Shown here in pieces: positions 38,741 through 47,611 of a stretch of 64,000 nt of DNA (its first letter is position 1; every line of letters starts with the position of its first letter). Origin of the DNA: an uncultured Acidimicrobiales bacterium (lineage in GTDB: Bacteria > Actinomycetota > Acidimicrobiia > Acidimicrobiales > Aldehydirespiratoraceae). The notes under the pieces are model-generated. The model was not told the origin of the DNA and ran no database searches. It saw nothing but the letters and a program-made list of their open reading frames with translations. Both the position numbers and the translations under genes were made by a program. The stretch lies in NCBI GenBank assembly GCA_951812975.1, contig CATOTC010000001.1, forward strand, positions 1,086,001 through 1,150,000, written 5' to 3'.

Positions 38741-39306
38741 TGCCCGCCACAGCCTACGCCCCCCGGTTCCGCACCCGCTACAACGACGAGATCCGCGCCT
38801 CGCTGCAGGAGGAACTAGCGCTGCCCAACCTGATGATGGTTCCCAAGCTCGAGAAGATCGTGCTCAACATGGGGGTCGGAGAAGCGGTCGGCTCCGCCAA
38901 GCTGCTCGAAGGAGCGCTTGAGGACATGACCACAATCGCAGGCCAGAAACCAGTCGTCACCAGGGCGAAGAAGTCTCTCGCCAGTTTCAAGCTGCGTGAA
39001 GGCCAGGCCATCGGTTGCAAGGTAACTCTCCGCGGCGACCGCATGTACGAGTTCTTCGATCGACTCATCTCGTTGGCCATCCCGCGAATCCGTGACTTCA
39101 GGGGACTCTCGCGCAGGTCGTTCGATGGCAACGGCAACTACACGTTCGGCGTGACCGAACAACTCATCTTCCCCGAGATCGACTACGACAAGGTCGGTGC
39201 CACCCGAGGCATGGACATAACGATTGTTACGACGGCGACCACCGATGACGCCAGCAGAGCCCTGCTCTCGGCATTCGGTTTCCCGTTCCGACGCGAAGGG
39301 CAATGA
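38740..39306 (+). CDS. rplE: 50S ribosomal protein L5
   Basis: A 188-residue L5 binding 5S rRNA. It has [45 protein letters not shown] and [23 protein letters not shown] overlaps the rplX stop. Length is normal for actinobacteria. Confidence 0.97.
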   Translation: MPATAYAPRFRTRYNDEIRASLQEELALPNLMMVPKLEKIVLNMGVGEAVGSAKLLEGALEDMTTIAGQKPVVTRAKKSLASFKLREGQAIGCKVTLRGDRMYEFFDRLISLAIPRIRDFRGLSRRSFDGNGNYTFGVTEQLIFPEIDYDKVGATRGMDITIVTTATTDDASRALLSAFGFPFRREGQ

Positions 39307-39309
39307 CCC

Positions 39310-39495
39310 ATGGCAAAACAAGCACTAAAGCAGAAACAGAAGCGCACACCGAAGTTCAAAGTACGCGCCTACACACGATGCCGTCGCTGCGGGCGACCCC
39401 GCTCGGTGTATCGCCGCTTCGGTCTGTGTCGAGTCTGCCTGCGCAAAATGGCCCACGCCGGCGAACTGCCCGGTGTCAAGAAGGCCAGCTGGTGA
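39310..39495 (+). CDS. rpsZ: 30S ribosomal protein S14, zinc type (type Z)
   Basis: A 61-residue S14 of the zinc-binding form. The four cysteines C24, C27, C40 and C43 lie in RCRRCGRP and GLCRVCLRK. It lies in the spc operon at the usual place, 3 nt after rplE. A zinc-free paralogue for zinc limitation is not in the window. Confidence 0.97.
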   Translation: MAKQALKQKQKRTPKFKVRAYTRCRRCGRPRSVYRRFGLCRVCLRKMAHAGELPGVKKASW

Positions 39496-39510
39496 GGAGG
39501 TGACGCCGCA

Positions 39511-39915
39511 ATGACAATGACCGATCCCATTTCAGACATGCTCACCCGCATCCGCAACGCCAATGTGGCGATGCACGATGAGGTGGCGATGCCCTCCTCC
39601 AAACAGAAGTTGGCGCTCGCCGATCTGTTGAAGAACGAGGGCTATATCAGCTCGTTTAGCGAGATCGACAACGGTGACCGTCCCGGCAGGACCCTGACCA
39701 TCGAGATGAAGTACTCGCCTGACCGGGACCGAGTGATCTCGGGACTCAAGCGGGTCTCCAAACCCGGTCTTCGCATCTACCGCAGGCGCGACGAGATCCC
39801 GCGAGTCCAGGGCGGTCTCGGTGTTGCCGTCGTCTCCACCAACAAGGGACTCATGTCTGACCGAGAAGCAAGGAAGAACCGCATGGGCGGCGAGATCCTC
39901 TGCTTCGTCTGGTGA
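39511..39915 (+). CDS. rpsH: 30S ribosomal protein S8
   Basis: A 134-residue S8: TDPISDMLTRIRNANVAMHDEV, then LKRVSKPGLRIYRRRDEIPRVQGGLG and the C-terminal LMSDREARKNRMGGEILCFVW. It follows GTGAGGAGGTGACGCCGCA, an unusually strong Shine-Dalgarno. A second ATG two codons on is possible. Confidence 0.97.
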   Translation: MTMTDPISDMLTRIRNANVAMHDEVAMPSSKQKLALADLLKNEGYISSFSEIDNGDRPGRTLTIEMKYSPDRDRVISGLKRVSKPGLRIYRRRDEIPRVQGGLGVAVVSTNKGLMSDREARKNRMGGEILCFVW

Positions 39916-39924
39916 GGAGGAGCT

Positions 39925-40464
39925 ATGAGTCGCGTCGGTAACACACCAATCACCGTTCCAGACGGTGTAGACGTTTCGATCAGCGGGCGCACGGTCACAG
40001 TCACCGGCGCCAAGGGCACCCTCGACCAGAAACTCCCCGGCGGGATCACGGTCAGCCACAACGATGGCACCCTCGTGGTCGAACGGCCCAACGACAGCAG
40101 CGAGGCAAAGTCCTTCCACGGTCTCTCGCGCTCCTTGATCCAGAACATGATCGTGGGCGTGACTGAGGGGTTCAGCAAGGAACTGCAGATTCAAGGAATC
40201 GGTTACCGCGCTGTCGCCAAGGGAAAGAACAAACTCGAACTGGCGCTCGGGTTCAGCCACAGCGTCAACATCGAAGCCCCCGAGGGCATCGAGTTCGAGG
40301 TTCCCCAACAGACCCAGATTCTCGTCAAAGGAATCGACAAGCAGCTGGTCGGCCAAGTGGCCGCCGATATTCGCAAGTGGCGCAAACCCGAACCCTACAA
40401 GGGCAAGGGCATCCGCTATGTGAACGAGCGAGTGATTCGCAAGGCCGGAAAGGCAGCCAAGTAA
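39925..40464 (+). CDS. rplF: 50S ribosomal protein L6
   Basis: A 179-residue L6 with two repeated beta domains. It starts [16 protein letters not shown]; the second domain contains [14 protein letters not shown] and the end reads [16 protein letters not shown]. It follows GTGAGGAGGAGCT. Normal length. Confidence 0.97.
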   Translation: MSRVGNTPITVPDGVDVSISGRTVTVTGAKGTLDQKLPGGITVSHNDGTLVVERPNDSSEAKSFHGLSRSLIQNMIVGVTEGFSKELQIQGIGYRAVAKGKNKLELALGFSHSVNIEAPEGIEFEVPQQTQILVKGIDKQLVGQVAADIRKWRKPEPYKGKGIRYVNERVIRKAGKAAK

Positions 40465-40829
40465 TGTCCTACACCGCCAAGAAGCGCCGAATCGACCGCC
40501 GTCGCCGCCACTACCGGATTCGCAAGACTCTGCGGGGCACCGCCGCGCGGCCGCGTCTCGCCGTGCACCGTTCCAACCGCCACATCTCCGCCCAGATCAT
40601 CGACGATTCGGCGGGCAGCACGCTCGCCGCGGCAGCCTCCACCGAACAGCAGCTGCGACCCGCCGGCAACTCAGACACCGAAACCGCGACCAAAGTCGGG
40701 GCTCTGCTCGCCGAGCGGGCAAAGGCTGCAGGTGTTGAAACGGTGGTGTTCGATCGCGGCGGTTTCCGCTACCACGGTCAGGTTGCTGCGCTCGCCGATG
40801 CAGCGCGCGAAGCAGGACTGGAGTTCTGA
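40464..40829 (+). CDS. rplR: 50S ribosomal protein L18
   Basis: A 121-residue L18, the 5S rRNA partner. It has [26 protein letters not shown], a central TLAAAASTE and the C-terminal [29 protein letters not shown] overlaps the rplF stop (TAATG). Confidence 0.97.
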   Translation: MSYTAKKRRIDRRRRHYRIRKTLRGTAARPRLAVHRSNRHISAQIIDDSAGSTLAAAASTEQQLRPAGNSDTETATKVGALLAERAKAAGVETVVFDRGGFRYHGQVAALADAAREAGLEF

Positions 40830-41449
40830 TGGCCAATCAACGCAATTCCAAACAGACCGGTGACCGCGAGCGCAACCCGGACAACCCGCGCGACGGTGGA
40901 GAGGGGCTGCGCGAGTCCCGCGTGATCAACATCAACCGTGTCGCCAAGGTCGTTAAGGGCGGGCGCAGGTTCTCTTTCACGGCTCTGGTGGTGATCGGCG
41001 ACGGCGCCGGCAGGGTCGGACTCGGTTACGGCAAGGCCAAGGAAGTGCCCCTGGCGATCCAGAAGGGCACCGAGGAAGCCCGTCGCAACCTGTTCAGCGT
41101 CGCCATGGCCGGCTCGACCATCGTCCATGAGACCATCGGCGAGATGGGTGCGGGTCGGGTGATGCTCAAACCTGCGGCTCCCGGTACCGGCGTCATTGCC
41201 GGAGGTGCGGCTCGTGCGATCCTCGAGGAGGCCGGCATCAACGACGTGCTGTGCAAGTCGCTGGGTTCGTCCAACAACATCAACATCGCCCGCGCGACCA
41301 TCAATGCGCTGGCCGGGCTCCGCCGCCCCGACGAGATCGCCCGCCTGCGCGGCCTCGACCCTGAAGAGTTCCTTCCCGCGGGTCTCTGGGCTGCCTATCA
41401 GGAGAACCAGCGCCGCCCCGCCCCAACTTCTCCCGGGGAGGATTCGTGA
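40829..41449 (+). CDS. rpsE: 30S ribosomal protein S5
   Basis: A 206-residue S5. The N-terminal domain has [21 protein letters not shown], followed by [18 protein letters not shown] and [17 protein letters not shown]. About 25 polar residues precede the first conserved block, common in actinobacteria. It overlaps rplR and rpmD by a base each. Confidence 0.97.
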   Translation: MANQRNSKQTGDRERNPDNPRDGGEGLRESRVININRVAKVVKGGRRFSFTALVVIGDGAGRVGLGYGKAKEVPLAIQKGTEEARRNLFSVAMAGSTIVHETIGEMGAGRVMLKPAAPGTGVIAGGAARAILEEAGINDVLCKSLGSSNNINIARATINALAGLRRPDEIARLRGLDPEEFLPAGLWAAYQENQRRPAPTSPGEDS

Positions 41450-41628
41450 TGCTCAAAGTCACTCAGATCCGCTCCTCCATCGGAACCAAACCCAAACAAC
41501 GCGGAACGCTGCGCGCGCTCGGTCTTCGCAGGATCGGTGCGACCAACACACTCGAGGATCGTCCCGAGGTCCGCGGCATGATTGCCCGGGTCCCCCATCT
41601 AGTCAAAGTCGAGGAGGTCGACTCGTGA
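41449..41628 (+). CDS. rpmD: 50S ribosomal protein L30
   Basis: A 59-residue L30: [27 protein letters not shown], then [28 protein letters not shown] 41449 overlaps the rpsE stop; GTG one codon upstream is also in frame. Overlaps rplO by 4 nt. Confidence 0.95.
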   Translation: MLKVTQIRSSIGTKPKQRGTLRALGLRRIGATNTLEDRPEVRGMIARVPHLVKVEEVDS

Positions 41629-42119
41629 TCAGACTCCACGATCTGAAACCCCCCGAGGGCTCCAACCGCCGGCCCAAGCGCAAGGCGCGCGGCATCGGCG
41701 GCAAGGCCGGGAAGACCGCGGGCCGCGGCCACAAGGGACAACGGGCCCGCAGCAAAGTCCCCGTCGGGTTTGAGGGCGGACAGATGCCCCTGTTGCAGCG
41801 CGTCCCCAAGCTCCGCGGGTTCACGAATCCGTTCAGGGTCGAGTATCAGGCGATCAACCTCGACACACTTGAGCAGTCGGGTCTCACCGACGTGTCCCCC
41901 GAGTCGCTCTTGGAGAAGGGCCTCGTCGGTAAGGGTGCCTTGATCAAGATTCTGGGACGCGGTGAAATCTCCCAGGCGATCAACGTGAAGGCCCACGCCT
42001 TCTCCGCGTCCGCTGAATCGGCCATCACCGCTGCGGGAGGTAGTGTTGAGAAATTGGCACTGCCCTGGGGCGACCGCCGTCCCCCGCACGGTAGCTTCAG
42101 TCAACACACCAACCGCTAG
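41625..42119 (+). CDS. rplO: 50S ribosomal protein L15
   Basis: A 164-residue L15. It starts [22 protein letters not shown], with the Gly/Lys-rich [18 protein letters not shown] that threads into 23S rRNA, followed by [22 protein letters not shown] overlaps the rpmD stop. The last 15 residues are slightly beyond the family norm. Confidence 0.96.
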   Translation: MIRLHDLKPPEGSNRRPKRKARGIGGKAGKTAGRGHKGQRARSKVPVGFEGGQMPLLQRVPKLRGFTNPFRVEYQAINLDTLEQSGLTDVSPESLLEKGLVGKGALIKILGRGEISQAINVKAHAFSASAESAITAAGGSVEKLALPWGDRRPPHGSFSQHTNR

Positions 42120-42137
42120 CCCTTTGAGAGGATCACC

Positions 42138-43466
42138 GTGCTTTCACGGGTTCTGAACATTTTCCGGGTCGCAGACCTGCGGGTGAAGATTCTCTTCACG
42201 CTGTCGATGATTGCGCTCTATCGCCTGGGGTCGTTCATTCCGGCACCCGGTGTCGACATCGAAGCGGTGCAGACGCTGCGCGACAACGCCAACAGCGGCG
42301 GAATCCTGGCCTACATGCAACTCTTCTCGGGCGGCGCTCTCACCCAGTTCGCGATCTTCGCTTTGGGGATCATGCCCTACATCACCTCGTCGATCATCAT
42401 GCAGATCCTCGGTGTGGTCATTCCCAAGATCGAGCAGTGGCAACAGCAGGGCGCAGTGGGTCAGCGCAAGATAACCCAGTGGACCCGGTACCTGACCGTT
42501 TCCATTGCAGTCGTCCAATCAACCAGCTTCGCCTTCCTGTTCCACAACGGTGGTCTGGGAGTCACTGTGGACCTCCTGCCCAAGTTCAACGCTTGGACCG
42601 TGTTCGTGGTCGTGCTCACGCTCACCAGCGGTACCGCACTGTTGATGTGGATGGGGGAACTGATCACTCAACGGGGCGTCGGCAACGGCATGTCGATACT
42701 GATCTTCACCAGCGTGGTTTCGACCCTGCCCGCTCAGGGCGCAACCGTCAAAGCCGAGAACGGCAACATCGCCCTCGCCGGGTTGATCGTGGTCGCGGTC
42801 GGGCTGCTCGTCTGCATCGTGTTCGTTGAGCAGGGGCAGCGTCGGATACCGGTCCAGTTCGCAAAGCGGGTGGTGGGTCGCCGCATGTACGGCGGGCAGT
42901 CCACCTACATCCCTCTGAAGGTCAACCAGTCGGGCGTGATTCCCATCATCTTCGCCAGTTCAGTGCTGTATGTCCCCACGCTCATCGCCGTGGCACTGCC
43001 CAGCGACGGAATCGGCGGGAGCATCCAGGGTTGGGTCGACAACAACCTCGCCGAGCCGACCGCGATCACCTATCTGGTGTTCTTCGGTCTGATGATTGTG
43101 GGATTCTCCTACTTCTACACGGCGATCACTTTCGATCCCGCCAAGCAGGCCGACACCATCCGCAAACAGGGCGGTTTCATTCCCGGAATTCGCCCCGGTC
43201 CTCAAACCGAGCGCTACCTGGCTCGGATCTTGAACCGGATCACGTTCCCGGGAGCTCTGTTCATCGCCGGGGTGGCGCTCATCCCCTCGATACTCATCAA
43301 GATCACCCTCGACAGCGACCCGACCGCTACCGGCACTGCCGCAGGCGCCGGCGGCTTTGCCTTCGGTGGGATCTCACTGTTGATCGCCTCCGGTGTGGCG
43401 CTGGAAACGATGAAGCAGATCGACAGCCAGTTGACGATGCGCAACTACGAAGGGTTCCTTCAGTAG
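42138..43466 (+). CDS. secY: Preprotein translocase subunit SecY
   Basis: A 442-residue, ten-segment channel protein. Features include the N-terminal RVADLRVKILFTLSMIALYRLGSFIP, the plug region after GVDIEAVQTL, the GIMPYITSSIIMQIL helix, and the cytoplasmic loop containing IRKQGGFIPGIRPG that meets SecA and ribosomes. GTG 42138 follows GAGAGGATCACC, 18 nt after rplO. Normal length. Confidence 0.97.
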   Translation: MLSRVLNIFRVADLRVKILFTLSMIALYRLGSFIPAPGVDIEAVQTLRDNANSGGILAYMQLFSGGALTQFAIFALGIMPYITSSIIMQILGVVIPKIEQWQQQGAVGQRKITQWTRYLTVSIAVVQSTSFAFLFHNGGLGVTVDLLPKFNAWTVFVVVLTLTSGTALLMWMGELITQRGVGNGMSILIFTSVVSTLPAQGATVKAENGNIALAGLIVVAVGLLVCIVFVEQGQRRIPVQFAKRVVGRRMYGGQSTYIPLKVNQSGVIPIIFASSVLYVPTLIAVALPSDGIGGSIQGWVDNNLAEPTAITYLVFFGLMIVGFSYFYTAITFDPAKQADTIRKQGGFIPGIRPGPQTERYLARILNRITFPGALFIAGVALIPSILIKITLDSDPTATGTAAGAGGFAFGGISLLIASGVALETMKQIDSQLTMRNYEGFLQ

Positions 43467-44039
43467 ATGTCAACGCTCAGAATGGTGATCCTCGGACGCC
43501 AGGGATCGGGGAAGGGCACACAGTCGCTGCGGATCTGCGAGGCGTACGGCTGCATCCATGTCAGCACCGGCGACATGCTGCGGGAGGCGGTGGCGCAGGG
43601 CACCGAACTGGGCCGTCAGGCGTCGCAGATCATGGAGGCCGGCGGCCTCGTCTCCGATGAGATCATCAACGGGATCGTCGCCGAGCGCTTCAGTCATCGC
43701 GACATCGTCGAGCGGGGCGTGCTGCTCGACGGCTTTCCGCGCACTGTGGAGCAGGCGAACGCTCTCGAGCGCATTCTTTCGGGCCTCGGCCATGTCCTGA
43801 ACATCGCTATGAACCTCGATGTGCCCATAGAGATCGTCACCAAGCGTATGTTGGACCGTCGCCGCCAGGACGACACGCCCGAAGCAATACGGCGGCGACT
43901 GGATCTTTACGAGAAGGAGACGGCTCCTCTGCTGGACTGGTTCAGCTCGCGGGATCTGCTCTGCACGGTCGACGGTGTCGGATCCGAAGACGAGGTGTTC
44001 GCCCGCATCGATGCGGCCGTCTCCGTCAATCTCAGATGA
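43467..44039 (+). CDS. adk: Adenylate kinase (short form)
   Basis: A 190-residue kinase interconverting ATP+AMP and 2 ADP. The P-loop is GRQGSGKGT (10-18), the AMP-binding segment is HVSTGDMLREAVAQGTELG, and LLDGFPRTVEQA follows. The LID is short (RRRQDDTPEAIRRRL), as in other actinobacterial enzymes. It starts immediately after the secY stop. Methionine aminopeptidase (map), which usually follows, is missing. The adk stop codon lies within an 18-bp tandem repeat. Confidence 0.95.
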   Translation: MSTLRMVILGRQGSGKGTQSLRICEAYGCIHVSTGDMLREAVAQGTELGRQASQIMEAGGLVSDEIINGIVAERFSHRDIVERGVLLDGFPRTVEQANALERILSGLGHVLNIAMNLDVPIEIVTKRMLDRRRQDDTPEAIRRRLDLYEKETAPLLDWFSSRDLLCTVDGVGSEDEVFARIDAAVSVNLR

Positions 44040-44072
44040 ACCCACGGAACTTTCTGAACCCACGGAACTATC
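44037..44072 (+). repeat. 18-bp tandem duplication at the adk stop codon
   Basis: TGAACCCACGGAACTTTC (44037-44054) is repeated as TGAACCCACGGAACTATC (44055-44072), 17 of 18 identical. The first unit begins with the adk stop codon. Confidence 0.8.
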
Positions 44073-44095
44073 GCCAGAACTGCCGACTCTGCAGG

Positions 44096-44124
44096 TTGGT
44101 CACCTTCGGTGAGTCCGGTAGCGT
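44096..44124 (+). promoter_or_regulatory. Promoter for infA-rpmJ-rpsM cluster
   Basis: TTGGTC (44096-44101), a 17-nt spacer and TAGCGT (44119-44124). A small hairpin TCACC-TTC-GGTGA (44100-44112) lies in the spacer. The expected leader before infA is about 67 nt. Confidence 0.6.
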
Positions 44125-44185
44125 TGTTGTCTGGCCTGGGCAACCGGGTCTTTCCGCGTGCAGGCAACAGGGCTTGAACGCGTTC

Positions 44186-44191
44186 AGGAGG
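44186..44191 (+). promoter_or_regulatory. Perfect Shine-Dalgarno that decides the infA CTG start
   Basis: AGGAGG ends 7 nt before CTG 44199. There is no ATG, GTG or TTG in the frame between the in-frame TGA at 44175 and the conserved IF-1 sequence. Confidence 0.8.
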
Positions 44192-44198
44192 TTCCACC

Positions 44199-44423
44199 CT
44201 GCCGAAGCCTAAGGAAGATGCGATTGTTCTTGAGGGCACCGTCATCGAGTCACTCCCGAACGCCATGTTCCGGGTTGATCTGGAGAACGGCCACAAGGTG
44301 CTCGCACACATCAGCGGAAAGATGCGAATGCACTACATCCGTATACTTCCTGGGGACCGAGTCCAGGTGGAGTTAACCCCATATGACCTGCAACGGGGTC
44401 GTATTACCTACCGCTACAAGTAG
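44199..44423 (+). CDS. infA: Translation initiation factor IF-1, CTG start
   Basis: A 74-residue OB-fold protein occupying the ribosomal A site during initiation. From the start it reads (M)[18 protein letters not shown], then [40 protein letters not shown] and ends GRITYRYK, the full IF-1 family. The only suitable initiation codon is CTG at 44199, 7 nt after a perfect AGGAGG. The first in-frame ATG is about 22 codons inside the conserved fold. It is therefore a well-supported gene with an unusual start. rpmJ follows after 47 nt. Confidence 0.92.
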   Translation: MPKPKEDAIVLEGTVIESLPNAMFRVDLENGHKVLAHISGKMRMHYIRILPGDRVQVELTPYDLQRGRITYRYK

Positions 44424-44470
44424 CACCCGGCTTCGGTCGGCCAACGACCGCAAGTGCGGTCGGGAGTGAA

Positions 44471-44584
44471 ATGAAAGTTCGAACCAGCGTCAAGAAAATC
44501 TGTGACAAGTGCAAGGTGATCAAACGTCGCCGCCGGGTCATGGTGATCTGCGACAACCCGCGTCACAAGCAGAGGCAGGGCTGA
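44471..44584 (+). CDS. rpmJ: 50S ribosomal protein L36
   Basis: A 37-residue L36 of the zinc form: [20 protein letters not shown] followed by [15 protein letters not shown]. The ligands C11, C14, C27 and H32 are all present. ATG 44471 follows GGGAGTGAA. Located at its usual place between infA and rpsM. Confidence 0.97.
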   Translation: MKVRTSVKKICDKCKVIKRRRRVMVICDNPRHKQRQG

Positions 44585-44585
44585 G

Positions 44586-44963
44586 ATGGCACGCATAAGC
44601 GGCGTTGACATTCCCAGAGAGAAACAGGTGGGCACCTCGCTCACCTACATATACGGCATCGGCCGGTCCAGGGCGCTTCAGGTGTGCGACGCAACAGGCA
44701 TCGATTCGGCCACCCGAGTGCGTGACCTGACCGACGACGAAGTCGCCAAGATCCGCAGCTACATAGACTCCGACCTCCGGGTTGAGGGTGACCTCCGCCG
44801 TGAGGTCAGCCAAGACATCAAACGCAAGATGGAGATCGGCTGCTATCAGGGCCTGCGCCATCGGCGGGGCCTTCCGGTCCGTGGTCAGCGCACCCACACC
44901 AATGCTCGTACACGCAAGGGTCCCAAGAAGACTATTGCCGGCAAGAAGAAGGTCAAGAAGTAA
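44586..44963 (+). CDS. rpsM: 30S ribosomal protein S13
   Basis: A 125-residue S13 contacting the A- and P-site tRNAs. It has [41 protein letters not shown] and [19 protein letters not shown]. It starts 1 nt after rpmJ and overlaps rpsK by a base. Confidence 0.97.
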   Translation: MARISGVDIPREKQVGTSLTYIYGIGRSRALQVCDATGIDSATRVRDLTDDEVAKIRSYIDSDLRVEGDLRREVSQDIKRKMEIGCYQGLRHRRGLPVRGQRTHTNARTRKGPKKTIAGKKKVKK

Positions 44964-45361
44964 TGGCTACCGCAGGGGCGCGTGGGCGCCGGCCCCGTAA
45001 ACGGGAGCGCAAGAACGTCACTCACGGCGTCGCGCACATCAAGAGTTCTTTCAACAACACGATCATCGCCATCAGCGACCAGCGCGGCGACGTCATCGCC
45101 TGGGCTTCTGCGGGCAACGTGGGCTTCACCGGTTCTCGCAAGTCGACGCCTTTCGCTGCCCAGCTCGCCGCCGAACAGGCAGCCCAGCGAGCCATGGAGC
45201 ACGGTGTGCGCAAGGTCGACGTTCAGGTCAAGGGTCCCGGTTCCGGCCGTGAGACTGCGATCCGTTCGATCCAGAACGCGGGAATCGAAGTTACCGGCAT
45301 CAAAGACGTCACGCCGATCCCCCACAACGGCTGCCGCCTCGTCAAGCGGCGGAGGGCTTGA
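44963..45361 (+). CDS. rpsK: 30S ribosomal protein S11
   Basis: A 132-residue S11 of the 30S platform. It has [40 protein letters not shown] and the C-terminal [18 protein letters not shown]. Overlaps rpsM (TAATG). Confidence 0.97.
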   Translation: MATAGARGRRPRKRERKNVTHGVAHIKSSFNNTIIAISDQRGDVIAWASAGNVGFTGSRKSTPFAAQLAAEQAAQRAMEHGVRKVDVQVKGPGSGRETAIRSIQNAGIEVTGIKDVTPIPHNGCRLVKRRRA

Positions 45362-45364
45362 ACC

Positions 45365-45979
45365 ATGTCACGTTACACCGGCCCCAAAGCACGCGTATCG
45401 CGTCGTCTGGGCACCAACATCTGGGGCACCAAGGGTGAGACCATCGCTTTGGATCGGCGCCCCTACCCTCCCGGCGAACATGGCCGCTCCCGCCGTCGGG
45501 GCAACGTTTCTGAGTACCTTCTGCAGCTTCAGGAGAAGCAGAAGGCTCGCCACACCTACGGTCTGACAGAGCGTCAGTTCCGCAACATCTTCGCTGAAGC
45601 GAGCCGTCGCCAGGGTGTCACCGGCGACAACATGCTGCGCTTCTTGGAACTCCGGCTCGACAATGTGATCTACCGCGCAGGCTGGGGCGCCACACGTCCC
45701 CAGTCCCGCCAGTTCGTCAATCACGGACACGTCAACGTCAACGGTCAGCGGGTCACCATCCCCAGCTACCGTGTGCGCAAGGGCGACGTCGTCGAACTGC
45801 GCGACAAGGCGCGGAGCTTCACCGTCGTCCAATGGAACTCCGACGTCCTGGACCGCACGCCCCCGGCGTGGCTGGAGTCGAGCGGAGAGTTCCAGATCAC
45901 CGTTCGTGAACTCCCGCTTCGGGAGCAGATCGATATCCCCGTACGCGAACAGCTCATCGTCGAGCTCTACTCCAAGTAG
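45365..45979 (+). CDS. rpsD: 30S ribosomal protein S4
   Basis: A 204-residue S4, cysteine-free in its N-terminal domain (SRYTGPKARVSRRLGTNIWG and YPPGEHGRSRRR). The S4 RNA-binding domain reads LRFLELRLDNVIYRAGWGAT and QFVNHGHVNVNGQRVTIPSY. Located in the alpha operon before rpoA. No autoregulatory pseudoknot was worked out. Confidence 0.97.
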   Translation: MSRYTGPKARVSRRLGTNIWGTKGETIALDRRPYPPGEHGRSRRRGNVSEYLLQLQEKQKARHTYGLTERQFRNIFAEASRRQGVTGDNMLRFLELRLDNVIYRAGWGATRPQSRQFVNHGHVNVNGQRVTIPSYRVRKGDVVELRDKARSFTVVQWNSDVLDRTPPAWLESSGEFQITVRELPLREQIDIPVREQLIVELYSK

Positions 45980-45991
45980 CCGAGGTAACCG

Positions 45992-46930
45992 ATGCTCGTC
46001 ATTCAGCGCCCAACCGTCGAGTCCATTGACGAGGCCGAAGGCAACCTTCAGAGGTTCGCGATCGGTCCTCTGGATCCCGGATTCGGTCATACGATCGGTA
46101 ACTCGATCCGCCGCACACTGCTCTCGTCGATCCCCGGCGCCGCGGTGACTCAGGTTCGATTCGATGACGCCCTCCACGAGTTCGACACCATCACGGGTGT
46201 CGCCGAGGATGTCACCGACATCATTCTGAACCTCAAGGACCTGGTCCTTGAGGTTCACAGCACCGAACCGGTGACTCTGCGGCTCGATTCCCGCGGACCG
46301 ACTCAGGTGACCGCCGCCGACATCGAGCCCCACCCCGACGTGGAAGTACTCAACGGCGGTCTGCCGTTGGCCAACATCAACGAGAAGGGCCGTCTGGCGC
46401 TCGACATCACCGTGCAGAGGGGCCGCGGCTACGTGTCGGCAGACCGCAACAGCAGCAGCGCCACGATCGGTGTGATTCCGGTCGATTCGATCTACTCGCC
46501 GGTGCGGCGTGTCGCCTTTCTGGTCGAGCCGACCCGTGTTGAGCAGTCCACCGACTTCGACCGGCTCATTCTTGAGATCGAGACCGACGGTTCCATCTCG
46601 CCGCGCGAGGCTCTTGCCTCGGCCGGCGGCACTCTGCGCGCCTTGGTTCAACTCATCGAGGAGATGAGCGACGAGCCGCAGGGCCTGCAACTCGGTGAGG
46701 CCATTCAGGTGGCCACCGGCGGGCCCGACATGGATCTCTCGATCGACGCTCTCGAACTGTCCGAGCGCCCCCGCAACTGCCTCAAGCGGGCTCAGGTAAA
46801 CACTGTGGGCGAGCTCCTGCAGAAGTCCGAGATGGATCTCTTGGCTATCACCAACTTCGGTCAGAAGAGCCTCGATGAGGTCCTCTTCAAGCTTGATGAG
46901 CGGGGTCTCTCGCTCCTGAGCCAGGGCTGA
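45992..46930 (+). CDS. rpoA: DNA-directed RNA polymerase subunit alpha
   Basis: A 312-residue alpha subunit. The N-terminal domain carries the dimerisation signature LDPGFGHTIGNSIRRTLLSS and PGAAVTQVRFDDALHEF. The C-terminal domain, which contacts UP elements and activators, reads LELSERPRNCLKRAQVNTVG, then FGQKSLDEVLFKL. It follows CCGAGGTAACCG. Normal length. Confidence 0.98.
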   Translation: MLVIQRPTVESIDEAEGNLQRFAIGPLDPGFGHTIGNSIRRTLLSSIPGAAVTQVRFDDALHEFDTITGVAEDVTDIILNLKDLVLEVHSTEPVTLRLDSRGPTQVTAADIEPHPDVEVLNGGLPLANINEKGRLALDITVQRGRGYVSADRNSSSATIGVIPVDSIYSPVRRVAFLVEPTRVEQSTDFDRLILEIETDGSISPREALASAGGTLRALVQLIEEMSDEPQGLQLGEAIQVATGGPDMDLSIDALELSERPRNCLKRAQVNTVGELLQKSEMDLLAITNFGQKSLDEVLFKLDERGLSLLSQG

Positions 46931-46933
46931 ACA

Positions 46934-47287
46934 ATGCCGGGCAGACCACGCAAGGGACGCCGTTTCGGTGGTAGTTCACAGCACCAGAAGCTGATGATGG
47001 CCAACCTGGTGTCGTCGCTGATCGCCGCTGAGGGAATCACCACGACGCAGGCCAAGGCGAAGGCGATGCGCCCCATCGCCGAGAAGATGATCACCAAGGC
47101 CAAGGCGGGCGGGGTTCACAATCACCGTCAGGTGGTCAGGTTCTTGGGCGACCGGGAGATGGCCTCGAAGCTGTTCGATGAGATCGGGCCCCGCTACGAG
47201 GATCGCCCGGGCGGTTACACGCGGATCATCAAGCTCGACAATCGCGGCGGCGACAACGCCCCGATGGCCCGTATCGAACTGGTCTGA
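46934..47287 (+). CDS. rplQ: 50S ribosomal protein L17
   Basis: A 117-residue L17: RPRKGRRFGGSSQHQKLMMANL, IAAEGITTTQAKAKAMRPIAEK and the C-terminal YTRIIKLDNRGGDNAPMARIELV. It ends the alpha operon. truA does not follow directly; a 4-kb accessory island is inserted. Confidence 0.97.
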   Translation: MPGRPRKGRRFGGSSQHQKLMMANLVSSLIAAEGITTTQAKAKAMRPIAEKMITKAKAGGVHNHRQVVRFLGDREMASKLFDEIGPRYEDRPGGYTRIIKLDNRGGDNAPMARIELV

Positions 47288-47436
47288 GCGACAACAAGTT
47301 GAACCAACGACTCAGAGGTCTCGTCGTCGACGCCGACAACGTCGACATCGCCCAACCCAACCAACAACTCGCACATACGCGTAGGATCCTGTTTCGTTTC
47401 TGCACGTATCAGGAGCGGGTCTCGATGAACAGGTTT
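47288..47436 (+). other. Intergenic after rplQ, no gene seen
   Basis: The 324-nt gap to the next gene holds no convincing coding sequence. There is no clear terminator for the alpha operon in this first part. A TAGGAT -10-like box is present near 47386. The regulatory element and leader hairpin of the island follow. Confidence 0.6.
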
Positions 47437-47487
47437 CAAGAAATCTCAGAAATCTTGTAACGAATCGTCTCGGCCGGGCAAAGAACA
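47437..47487 (+). promoter_or_regulatory. Island promoter 1: imperfect palindrome plus TTGTAAC and GGGCAAAG
   Basis: A 21-bp imperfect palindrome (CAAGAAATCT, C, AGAAATCTTG) overlaps TTGTAAC (47455-47461), followed after 13 nt by CGGGCAAAGAACA (47475-47487). The same arrangement recurs at 48946-48995. TGTAAC resembles -35 elements of some ECF sigma factors. The nearest downstream gene starts at 47612. Confidence 0.6.
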
Positions 47488-47516
47488 GGCAAAGAGGAAG
47501 TAGCGGGCGATTCGGA

Positions 47517-47553
47517 GGCCGGAGAAATCCCTCGGCGTCTGAGGACTCCGGCC
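47517..47553 (+). promoter_or_regulatory. Leader hairpin of the first island gene
   Basis: GGCCGGAG (47517-47524) pairs with CTCCGGCC (47546-47553); an inner CCTC/GAGG extends the structure. It lies in the predicted 5' leader, 58 nt before the start codon. Confidence 0.4.
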
Positions 47554-47611
47554 GGCAAGTATTCAGGGAGTCCTCGGGCAACCGGGTCTCCATGGTGAAT
47601 GGAGGAAAGAT

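Noticed and set aside
47286..47436. Terminator for the alpha operon
   Set aside because: No stem longer than a few base pairs or T tract was found immediately after rplQ.
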